A stretch of DNA of 21,202 bases from a virus. The stretch lies in IMG/VR virus record IMGVR_UViG_3300033571_016047, positions 1-21,202 of that record; one strand, written 5' to 3'. The number at the start of each line of letters is the position of its first letter. Positions within the stretch are counted from its first letter, which is position 1. A model generated the notes under the pieces. That model did not search any database. It saw only the letters and a list, made by a program, of their open reading frames with translations, and had not been told where the DNA came from. The position numbers and the translations under genes were made by a program. Shown here piece by piece: positions 1 to 9,200 of this stretch.

Positions 1-81
1 ATTTGCTGTAGTAGTTGGATTACCACCAACTAATGTGTTAAAATCAAGTGCTTGTATAAGGCCATATTGTGCGTAAGTCAT
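1..81 (-). CDS. Phage structural protein, N-terminus only (partial)
   Basis: Reading the minus strand from the ATG at 81-79 gives 27 codons, starting MTYAQYGLIQALDFN and continuing open to the window edge. The AQYG...I.A.D.N..VGG...TTAN pattern resembles the N-termini of structural or fibre-type proteins in T4-like cyanophages, where a start such as MAYAQYG is common; that is recall of the family, not a search. The start follows the stop of the 395-aa fibre gene by only 4 bases, and a TAAGG ribosome-binding sequence inside the end of that gene supports it. It probably continues the appendage part of the cluster. Function is not determined. Confidence 0.72.
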   Translation of the reverse strand, partial: MTYAQYGLIQALDFNTLVGGNPTTTAN

Positions 82-85
82 TTTT

Positions 86-1273
86 TTACCTTATTATAAC
101 AATAGCCTCTACTGTACCATCACCGTCAGTATTTTTGTCAGCCAATGCTCTTCCTATAGTGTTAAATGCTGTTGCTTCATCTTTTTTAGCTGCTCTAGCA
201 TATCCCTCACCTGCACTAACTAAACGTTGTCCTTTATTTACTTTACCTTTTACTTTTACTTGCACTCTACCACTTACAGCTACAGGTGGATGTGTTTTGT
301 CATCGCCTGCATTTGCATTCATTAAGTATGCTGCACTATCACTAACAACGCCGAAAACGTCATCACTAAGTTCATATTTTACCATAGTGATTTCTTTTTC
401 ACCACCTAATTGCACAACGGTACCTGCATCGTATGCACTATCGCTTTCAAATCGTTCTGCTAAGTCAGCATAAGTTGCTTGCAACCTAGAACCGGCCGTC
501 AATGTCCAATTACCAGTAATGTTACCTGCTGTAGTATTTGCACCTGTAGTAATAGTTGTTGTATTAGTGGTTCCTAATGTAGCTGTTCCTGTAACTGCCA
601 ATGAACTTAATGTACCAACACTAGTAATATTAGGTTGAGCATTAGTAGCAATTGTACCATATAATAAGTTAGCGACAATACTACCATCACCTGTTCGCAA
701 AACTATTGTTGCCGCGGTTGCTGAACTTGAACTATTATAGCCATCAAGAAAGTCAGCGTTTGTTGCTTGCAAACTAGAACCGGGGGTCAATGTCCAATTA
801 CCAGTAATGTTACCTGCTGTAGTATTTGCACCTGTAGTAATAGTTGTTATTGTGGCGCTAGTATTAACAGTTAAGAAATTTGTTGAGATTGCATTAGCAT
901 TCGAGTTATTAACTGCCGTTATGTTGTTGGCAGATAAATTACCTGTAACAGTTAAATTACCAAATGTTGTGTTAGATCCGCTAGAAGCTAATGTTATCCA
1001 ATTTGCTGCATTACTTTCATATTGAGTTGGGCAAATTTTCATAATACCAGGAGTTGTGCTTGTATCAAACCACAACTGACCTTTTAAAGGATTAGGAGGA
1101 GGGGTAGTGTCTGCAAAGTTTTCTGTTATATGAACAAAGTTTGTATCTAAACTGTTTCCATATCCAGCATAGTTTCTTCCTGGAAGTCCAAGTGAAGTAC
1201 TTGTGGTGTTTATAGTACCGTCTGCAATGGTAGTAAGTACAGTACCATCACTTTTGACAATTGTGTAAGCCAT
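86..1273 (-). CDS. Tail-fibre-like protein with internal duplication (395 aa)
   Basis: Probably a host-binding appendage subunit. Residues about 28-72 (LPGRNYAGYGNSLDTNFVH, then NPLKGQLWFDTST) resemble the N-terminal region seen in fibre proteins of T4-like cyanophages, likely the virion-attachment end. Residues 100-265 are low-complexity Thr/Asn/Ser/Gly repeats typical of trimeric fibre shafts, including QPNITSVGTLSSLAVTG at 213-229. A 30-residue unit (ITTGANTTAGNITGNWTLT...) occurs at 145-174 and again at 241-270. The first copy runs into ADFLDGYNSSS, the second into YADLAERFESD. The C-terminal domain (268-395), with ADLAERFESD, AYLMNA, GRVQVKVKGKV and a final GTVEAIVIIR, matches a terminal domain widespread in marine phage fibres. 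The start is preceded by GGAG 9 bases upstream and by a late-promoter-like GATAAATA. Whether it is a long, short or neck fibre cannot be told. Confidence 0.82.
   Translation of the reverse strand: MAYTIVKSDGTVLTTIADGTINTTSTSLGLPGRNYAGYGNSLDTNFVHITENFADTTPPPNPLKGQLWFDTSTTPGIMKICPTQYESNAANWITLASSGSNTTFGNLTVTGNLSANNITAVNNSNANAISTNFLTVNTSATITTITTGANTTAGNITGNWTLTPGSSLQATNADFLDGYNSSSSATAATIVLRTGDGSIVANLLYGTIATNAQPNITSVGTLSSLAVTGTATLGTTNTTTITTGANTTAGNITGNWTLTAGSRLQATYADLAERFESDSAYDAGTVVQLGGEKEITMVKYELSDDVFGVVSDSAAYLMNANAGDDKTHPPVAVSGRVQVKVKGKVNKGQRLVSAGEGYARAAKKDEATAFNTIGRALADKNTDGDGTVEAIVIIR
89..93 (-). promoter_or_regulatory. Ribosome binding site for the partial gene at 81
   Basis: Minus-strand TAAGG lies 7 bases before the ATG at 81 and overlaps the last codons of the upstream 395-aa gene. 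It fixes the start of the partial gene and suggests translation of the two genes is linked. Confidence 0.5.
474..560. repeat. 87-bp direct repeat, copy 1 (inside the fibre gene)
   Basis: Bases 474-560 match 762-848 at a fixed offset of 288 bases (96 codons), with about 3 mismatches by eye. The repeat encodes the ITTGANTTAGNITGNWTLT unit, and this copy leads into the YADLAERF terminal domain. It is in frame, so recombination between copies would delete or duplicate exactly 96 residues. Confidence 0.9.
762..848. repeat. 87-bp direct repeat, copy 2 (inside the fibre gene)
   Basis: Partner of the repeat at 474-560. This copy encodes residues 145-173 of the fibre protein and leads into an ADFLDGYNSSS segment instead of YADLAERF, so the same unit is joined to two different downstream modules. 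Confidence 0.9.
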
Positions 1274-1292
1274 AATTTCTTGCTCCGTCTGT

Positions 1293-1300
1293 TATTTATC
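1293..1300 (-). promoter_or_regulatory. T4-type late promoter box (GATAAATA) for the fibre gene
   Basis: Minus-strand GATAAATA follows the TAA stop of the 206-aa gene directly and lies 19 bases before the fibre ATG. It differs by one base from the T4 late consensus TATAAATA, which the phage sigma factor gp55 reads. Transcription would start near 1287, leaving a short leader that contains the GGAG ribosome site. Confidence 0.6.
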
Positions 1301-1921
1301 TTAAATTGTAACTAAATTAGTTAAGGATTGTATACGCACGGTATAGTCTATTTGAATTTGTCTATTCAATGACTTTTGCACTGGGTGAAAAATAACATGC
1401 GTTAAAAGTCTTGTAATAACATTTCCATTATCATCGGTTCCATAATTAGCCAATAATCCCAACTCGTCAAAAATAAAGCTTGAATCGGTTTGTGTGCTAT
1501 TATCAAATGCAGCTTGTCCTGCAGGCTCACCGTAATCTAATAAACATTGAACTAATATGTCTGTATAAACACGCCCTGCTGTATGCAAAACTGTCATTTT
1601 ATTACGTGTAGGGTCGAGGTTGAAAACACTCGTATCATCTACAACTTTTTCGTAAGTTTGATTATATAAAGCAGCATTTTGGCCAGTGGTGTTTGGTGGA
1701 AGATAGGTAATTACACCTGTTTCGTTCACACTTGCACCGCCGTTTCCAAAAGCCATTTGATAAATTTCTCCATAGCCACGACTACTTAGCGTATCTGCGA
1801 TAGCTATTGACATGTTTTCATAGTTGATAGCATTCTTTTTATCTACAAATACTTCACCCGTATTTGGATCATAGATTTTAAGAAATCCATCAACTTTATA
1901 AGATAGTGTTACCACAGACAT
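1301..1921 (-). CDS. Conserved phage virion protein, possibly baseplate or fibre connector (206 aa)
   Basis: I recognise the type (AFGNGG-containing proteins in the structural clusters of marine T4-like phages) but not an assigned function. The N-terminus carries GFLKIYDPNTGEVFVDKKNA (12-31), then INYENMSIAIADTL and EIYQMAFGNGGA at about 53-64. The C-terminus (HVIFHPVQKSLNRQIQIDYTV) looks like beta strands. There is no signal peptide or membrane segment. The ATG shares one base with the stop of the 51-aa ORF upstream (TAATG), so it is probably translated by reinitiation. The gene order gp25-gp6-giant-this protein puts it roughly in the T4 gp8 slot, and a distant relation to gp8 is possible but unproved. 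A link between fibre and baseplate is an inference from its neighbours only. Confidence 0.7.
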   Translation of the reverse strand: MSVVTLSYKVDGFLKIYDPNTGEVFVDKKNAINYENMSIAIADTLSSRGYGEIYQMAFGNGGASVNETGVITYLPPNTTGQNAALYNQTYEKVVDDTSVFNLDPTRNKMTVLHTAGRVYTDILVQCLLDYGEPAGQAAFDNSTQTDSSFIFDELGLLANYGTDDNGNVITRLLTHVIFHPVQKSLNRQIQIDYTVRIQSLTNLVTI

Positions 1922-2076
1922 TAATCATCACCCCGTTTTTGTAGTATAACCTGCTCAGTATTTGGATCTGAAATTTTCAAAAAACTGGAAAAATAAAAAC
2001 CCCCAACCTCATTAGGTTTCTTTTCATTTTTAATTGGGACTTCTATCTTTTCTGATTTTTTGTTATTATCATTCAT
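1921..2076 (-). CDS. Small coupled protein with FLKI-DPNT motif (51 aa)
   Basis: Minus-strand ATG at 2076-2074 opens a 51-codon frame ending in TAA at 1923-1921. The first 22 residues are charged and Lys/Glu/Asn-rich (MNDNNKKSEKIEVPIKNEKK), probably disordered. The rest, GGFYFSSFLKISDPNTEQ then VILQKRGDD, matches residues 12-29 of the next protein: FLKI, DPNT, V and K align, 10 identities in 18 positions. The stop overlaps the next start by one base (TAATG). That homology and coupling are why I call such a short frame real. No Shine-Dalgarno sequence is visible, and a late-promoter box ends only 5 bases before the ATG. Function unknown; it could be an assembly partner or regulator of the 206-aa protein. 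Confidence 0.72.
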   Translation of the reverse strand: MNDNNKKSEKIEVPIKNEKKPNEVGGFYFSSFLKISDPNTEQVILQKRGDD

Positions 2077-2081
2077 AAGTT

Positions 2082-2089
2082 TATTTATC
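2082..2089 (-). promoter_or_regulatory. T4-type late promoter box (GATAAATA) before the 51-aa/206-aa pair
   Basis: Minus-strand GATAAATA lies between the stop of the giant gene (2094-2092) and the ATG at 2076, with 5 bases between box and ATG. If initiation occurs at the usual distance downstream of the box, the mRNA would begin at or next to the ATG. Confidence 0.6.
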
Positions 2090-2091
2090 TT

Positions 2092-5000
2092 TTAGGTTAT
2101 GTCACGTTTTAGGAATAATGCAGGCTGTGTTGTACTTAATTGCAATGGATCCCCTAAAGTTGGATTAAGGTTGTCAGAATTCCAAGTTTTATTGTAGTCT
2201 ACATTTGACAACATATTATTGGGTAATAAACCATATACCTCTGTGTATTTTGGAATTATTGATTGTTTTCCTGTACCATTAGCCCCACGTTGTAAACCTA
2301 TTAATGTATTATTTACTGTATCTACGCCAGAGAATACAATTTGTTCACCATTTAATAGTATCGTGTTTCCTTCTATAACTGTAATTTGTAGCACATCGCC
2401 AGCAGAAATATAAGGACCAACTGCAATTTTTAACACGGGTGCTAGCATTTCAATTACAACTTTATAATTAGAATCTGGTACAAACAAGCCTGTATTAGTG
2501 TTATATACCTTCACACTAACAATTGCTTCTTTATTAGCGGTTAATCCTATATCATAAAACCCAGATATAGGGGGTATTAATGGAGTTATATATGTTTGTA
2601 CATGCGTATCTGTTACACTATTAACATCATTCAAATAAATTATATCTTGTGTATCATTTAATGTTTCTGTTAGCCATGTTCTAGAAAGTGCGTTTGATCG
2701 ATATACCTGTGCTATACCAGATTGATTAACCAAATTGATGTATAGTTCTTCATTTGGTGTAGCAGTAGGAATCATGCTTGTAATTATAACTTCATCGGTA
2801 TTTGTTATAGTAGATAATATGCTTAACTCATTAATTTCATTTAATCTGAGGGATGATGATGGAACTCTGTACCCATTAATTGTTACCCATAATCTATCTA
2901 CATTTTCTTGTTTCCACTGACTTACATCAGAGGTTCCTACTACTGTACTTAAAACTAATACATTTCCATAACGTTCTTCACTGACAGTAAATTTTGTTAC
3001 GCTAGTAATGGTTTTTATAAAATATTCGGTACCAGCAACTAATTCAGCCAAATCTTGACTAAAATATATAGGAGTACCTTCTACTAAACCACTGGTTGAA
3101 GTTACAGAAATTGTATTATCAATAGATGAAGTTTGGTTTGCCTGTGTAGTAGCGACGACAAATAATCCTTCTTCCCATACATATCCACCTGATAGGTAAC
3201 TATTGCATTGAGTTATTGGATAGTTAATAGCTCCCGGTAAAGCACTGTATGGTAGTGAATACAAATCAAAGACAGTAGGAGAAATTATATTAACATAAAA
3301 AGTTTGATTATTAAGTTGTGTTGAACCTAAAACTCCATCTATTTTGATTGGTGTGCTGCCACCAATCAAATTATGATTTATTCCTGTTGTTACACGTACA
3401 GCAGGTTGTAATGATGTTATTAAATTATCTACATTTACGATGTTTGCAACAGTTACACCAGTTAAACCTGATTGTGTATTCAAATATTGACGTTGGGTAG
3501 AATTAAAAGTTGTAACAGCTATTGAACTATTAGCAATTGGAGCGGACACAAATGTAATATTTTCTAAAACACTGTTTATATTGTATGATGTTAAACTTTG
3601 CCTTACACCATCAATTTCAACTATAGCGTTTTGACTGTTAGTTCCCCCTACATAGTTATCCAAAGTAAATGGACCAACTGTACCGTCAGCAGTTATTAAT
3701 TGTGTTTCCGGTATCGTGTATGCGAATTGTTCAGGTTCTGTCTCGCCAAATAATGTATATGTCAAATAATCGACACTTGTATCATAAGTGGCTGATAAAA
3801 TAATTTTTGCAGATATACCATTTGGTTGTAGTCCAAAAGTATAATCAACACCATAAACTAATTTATTACCATTATAGTATAATACTGGATCAGTCCATGG
3901 TTGATTTGTGTCTGGATTTATTATTCCATTGCCATTAAATCTATAAGCAATATAGTTACAATTTACATAAATTTCTTGTAACCCGGTTGTATCATTTGTT
4001 CTTAATGGATCTATTTTAGTACTTGATTTAACTAACTGATCACCATTACCTATTTCATAAATATCTATTCTAATTTTGTCTGTGTCAGTAACAGAGACAA
4101 AGTTAAGTGGATCACTTGTGTTAACCAGTGTTATTGTATTGTTAATCCAATTTACAGTATAATCAATAGTTTCATATAAACTTGTGCTTAAGCCAGTTGT
4201 TTTGTTAATTTGAAATACTGCTAGTTGTTGTGGGACATCAAGAATTTTATCAAAACTAAATGTATATTGAGTTATTGTTTCTGGTATTAGTTCGATAGAC
4301 TTAACCATGTATCCAACACCTGCATATTCTACTGCTGGCCAATTGGTTCCGGGACGAGTTGTTACAATCATAGATAAATTATCTTCAACTATACCTGCAA
4401 CTAATTCTTCAGGGGCATATCCTGATAAGAACGTACCACCCTGAACATCATATGTTGTAGGTCCTGATGGTGTACCCTGCAATATAGTATCTATCGTGAA
4501 TTGTTGTTCTGGATCAAAACTATTACCTTTATATGTAGTGTTTGGATATGTTATTCCTGTAAATAACTGTGATAAATCAACACCTGGCATGTTATCAGTT
4601 GGTTTATAATATCCTATTACACGATCCATAGCATTTAATCTACGGTCACCACTGTCTAGTAATTGCCATTTGTCAAACATAAATTCATTGTCACTATTGC
4701 TGATAATACACAAATAAACACGATTGTTAAATTTGACTATACTTGGATTAAAATAGAATGGCTCCGGTAAAAATGCGCTAGCAAAAGCAGGATTAAAATC
4801 ATCATAACTTACAGGTACTTGTAATAATGGGTCAGAATATAATTCAAAATTTGTTTGTGTTATTGCTTTAATATAAAATTTTTCGCTTACACCAGTGCCT
4901 ATAATAGGTGAAGCGTAAAAAGTAACTTGTTGCCCGTTAATTTGTCCAGTACTTGGATATGGTTCTATTATAGAAGCAACACCTGTACCCGATCCAATAC

Positions 5001-6225
5001 CAGTAGCAATAAATGTAACACCAACCGTATTACTTGCTGCTCCTATTAATGTAAAATCTGTTGTGCCTATACTTAATATTTTATAAGTTTTGCCAATTAT
5101 AAATGAACCAGCTGTTCTTGGTGTTCCAAGATAATACAAAGTAACTATTGTATTATTATTATTGCTACAATTAAAAATATCCGTAATTTCAAAAACTAAA
5201 CCTTGACTACTTGCCAATATAGATGTTATTGAACTTGGTAATGATGAGCTTGCAAAACGTTCACTGGCGTTTACATAAGTGCCGGCATAAAAAGTTAATG
5301 CCTGATCAAACAATGTATCATCATAACATGTTGTATCATACCCAACTGAATTTGGGCCCCAATCAATAACTTGAGAGGTATAAGAAGTTCTATCGAATCG
5401 CAAAGTAATGTTGTTTTCTCTGACAGGGCTTGAAGTTGTAATTGCATTTGCCCTTGCACCTAAACTAAATGAATAATCAGTTCCAGTACCAGCATCATAA
5501 ATTTTAACTCTATGCTCATCATTAATACAATCTTTGTAGGTTGTATAAAGTGCTATTATTACTACAGGACCGGCTGATAAAAGATTTACATAATAGTATT
5601 GATTGTTAACTAGACCACCAATTATGTCATTATTTATTCCCTGATGATATTGAACTAAATCTCCAGTTTGCAATTCTGGTGCATAGAGTTGTATAGTATT
5701 CAGATTAGTATTAACATTACTACCATTAAAATATATTGTAAATGCTGGATCTACAATTATTTCAGGTGTAGACAAATATCCTTTTCCTGGATTAATAACA
5801 TTAATAGAAAATACCGAATCCAATGCCATTACTGCTTCTAATTGAGCAGGTTCGTCTGGCCCCACATATTGTGTAATTGTAATTGGCATTGGTGTAGAAG
5901 GTGTTTGACTTACATTATATGTTCCATCAAGATTGCTTGATAAAATTTGCGTGTAAGGTAAAATACCTTCGCCATCAATATAATTTCCTATTATGACAGC
6001 GCCAAAATTAACTGTTCCAATAGTAAGTACATTGTTAATAATGGTGCCTGTATAGCTAGAAGTTTTACTAAGTTCTGGATTTACATATGCAATTACTTTC
6101 GGTGGTTCTGTGTATCCTCTTCCACCATCTAATAGTAATACTGGTGGCAAATCTATGTAAATATTTTCACCTGGTATGTGATCAGTTACTTCGGTACCAT
6201 TTACTCCGCGTGTTAATCCATATAG
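2092..6225 (-). other. C-terminal string of repeated small beta modules in the giant protein
   Basis: Residues about 3550-4927 contain several recurring units. RGVNGT (3556) and RGANGT (4863) each follow a GNE/NGE-I segment. Glycine-rich GGRGYTEPP (about 3583) and NPGKGYLSTPE (about 3692) are two copies of one unit. Units of the type H-N-L...I-x-I...N-N-x-x-F-Y-V...F-x-L-Y (for example 4493-4544) recall modules annotated as ubiquitin-activating E1 FCCH domains in other phage tail proteins. GKTYKILSIGTTDFTLIGA (3928) begins a unit common in marine phages. Several units have the form NG...Y...I...G..I.I. Boundaries are approximate and the copies diverged, so no DNA-level repeat remains. Confidence 0.6.
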
Positions 6226-9200
6226 TATGTTAAGGGACTGGTCAACATCTGCGTAACCTATCGATTCATTACCTATACGTACTGTACCATTGATTGGGAA
6301 TCCGGCTGCATTGTCTACTACTATAAATAATGCGCTAGTTGACAAATATGTTGCCAAAATACTAATTTGATAATTGTCTTGACCAACAATACTTAAACCA
6401 AAATTATTGTACCATTGACTATAGTTATTGTTAGACCAAATACTATTTGATGGTAAATATTGTGCATCTTGTGGATTACTATAAACTAGTTGTGGTGTAA
6501 TAAATTGTTCTGTGTTTTGATTATAATTTGCAGGCAAATCAAAGTCAGTTATATCACCCTCATATAATTCACTACCAGTATAGGTAAATAGAAAATCTTT
6601 AACTACAACGTGGTATGGTTTTGTTTCATTGATATATCCCTGCAAGAAGTCTTGATTGTCACTTACAAATGTTTCATATGGTAATAATTCACGTATTTTG
6701 TGATTGACATCAATTAATGAAGTTTTATTTAACCATGGCAAATAGTTTTGATTTTCGATTGTTTCAGTCTGAATATACTCAAACAATAATATTAATCCTT
6801 TATTTCTAAAAATTAACAAGTCTTGAACAAAAATTTGCTCATTTAATGCTCTGAGTATATATCGTGTTTCTTCACTAGGGTAAGTGTCATATGGTGTAGT
6901 ATCAAAGAAATTATCACCATAACCCAATCTAGCTGATTGATAGTCATATAGGTCTGATTTGATACGTATTGTTCCGTTTTGTAAACCTATTCTAGTCCAT
7001 AAGTTATCTTGACCATATCTATAGGTTTCTGATTTTCCTACTGAATTTGTAGCAACCGTAACAATTGTACCGGCTGGAACTTGTAACTTAGATAAGTCTG
7101 CATATAAAGGAACTTGTAATGCCGATTTAGTATTATCATCATAACCGACTGCCCACCAGTTTATATATTCCCAATATTGTGTTGTATCGTAAAACAATTC
7201 AACTGGTCCTAACCATTCTGAATTACCAACAGTAGATGGATTAATAGTTCCTTCTTTGAATAAAAAGTCTATGTTAGGAACTAATTCAACGATTGGGAAC
7301 TGGCTCATGACCTCATTTGCAAACATTAAGTAATTTTTAAGTGCGGTGAAACGGTCATAGAAGAAGCTTTGTCTTGGTCGTGCTAAAACGCCAGACTGTA
7401 CTGCTTTTGGTAAATATGGATTAGGTACTATTGCACCTAACTCGTCCACTCCAGATAAACTATCTAGTAATCTGTCATACAAATATTCTGGCTTATCGAT
7501 AAATGTTTGATTATATCTGCCAGGGAGACCAGGTAAGAAATCATCAGCATAGTTTTCTCTTATCAAGGTATATTCATTGTGAACTATATCGTTATTATTA
7601 TTCAAGCTATAACCAATATGTAACACTGTATCAGTGTCATTAATCATTTCTCCACCGTTGTATATACCAAACACATTAGGTAACAATGGTGACAAATAAC
7701 TTATACCTGAATTTTTTGGATTCCTAATATATTGTTCAATTATTGAATCTGCTAAGGTTTTTCCACGCTTGGTAAAAATAATGTTACTGTTTCTTACCCA
7801 GAAATAATATATAGGTGTTACAATGTTACTTGCATTTAATATAGGTTTAACTGAAAATAAATTAATGTCATAAGGTATGCCGGGACCTTCATAAGCACTA
7901 GGTGCAACTGTGCTACTTATCCAAGTATACACAGCAACATCACTACCAGGGAAAATTGTACCCCAATATTCACTGTTGTACACAACGTCATCATTTTGAT
8001 GGTAATTTACCCAACGTATATTAGTTGTATCTAACCATATAGAACCTACTTTTTCGCTACCCCAAGTTAATCTACGTTGTTCTTGGAAACCATTGTTATA
8101 ATCGGCGGGATCAAAATTACTGATAACATCTATATTTTGTCTAACTGCTCCTAATAATTTACCCTGCAATGGATCAAAATAATCAAGATTTACAAGTGTA
8201 TTATTTGTTTCTGCGCTAAACAGTTGTGTATTTTGAATTTTATTAACATCAACAATTGGTGCTGAATATCTTAACACTGACCAATCTTTTATTCCAACAC
8301 TGTTTTCATAGACAACTACTTGACCATCTATTGCCTCAGGTCTAAAGTTTGGTGCACCAATTATTACCTTGTTATTATTAAAGTCTAAAGTTTGTCCATA
8401 AAGAGGTTGTGAACCATATTCTAGATTATTAGCGTTTACACTTTGAGCATATATAAAGTTGCCTGGATTACTCAAATCTTCCTGGTAGTTTTGAATATAA
8501 TCAAACATATAAACACTACCAGCGTTTACAAAAGTATCAATAAATTGTGTACTGTTATTATCAAATATTGTGTCGTTGGTATAATCAATATCGTCAGTAA
8601 AATCAAATGTGGTATTTGTATATCGTGTACCCACTGGCGCTGAAATAACTACAGAATCAAATTCATTAAAGTTAATTGTTGATCCAAATTGTGTCGCACC
8701 AGTTACATGCGGACATAAAATTACTTGCGTATTATTATAAATCTCAAAACCCAATTCAATTAATGTGCTAATATCCGGGGCAGTTATATTTAATTTTTTA
8801 TGTGGGACTGCTAATTGACTATCAATGATAGAAATAGTCAACAAGTTATCAACACTAATAGCTTGGATATTAGATATGTTACTTGAATTAATAATATTAG
8901 CTGCTGCTGTTGCATTACCTGCAGGTAAAGTTACATTGTAACCGTTAATTAGTAATTGTCTTGTTGTAGTTACATTAACTTCACTGGTGCTTGTTATTTT
9001 GCCGAATTTGCAACCTACATTAGTATATCTATAAGCTGCACCTTCTTGTAAACGTTGTCCTGTTAATTCAAGCGGTGCACCAATTAATACTTCATCTGCT
9101 TGCGTTGTGCAATCTAATGCATATCCAAATTGTTTTCCAACTTTAGGATCAGTATTTGTTATTAACACTTGCATTTTAACATAGGTACTGTCAGTAAATT

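Noticed and set aside
69-473. 134-codon plus-strand open frame opposite the fibre gene
   Set aside because: It lies entirely antisense to the C-terminal domain of the fibre protein, which has clear family features. Its Ser/Leu/Ala-rich translation is a mirror of the other strand and has no ribosome site.
474-848. CRISPR-like or mobile repeat
   Set aside because: Only two copies exist, each 87 bp, in frame inside a fibre gene. This fits domain duplication, not an array or insertion element.
807-1025. 72-codon plus-strand frame with a Val/Ala/Leu-rich, membrane-like translation
   Set aside because: It is antisense to Thr/Asn/Ile repeats of the fibre gene, and such codons read backwards as Val/Leu. 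No start signals support it.
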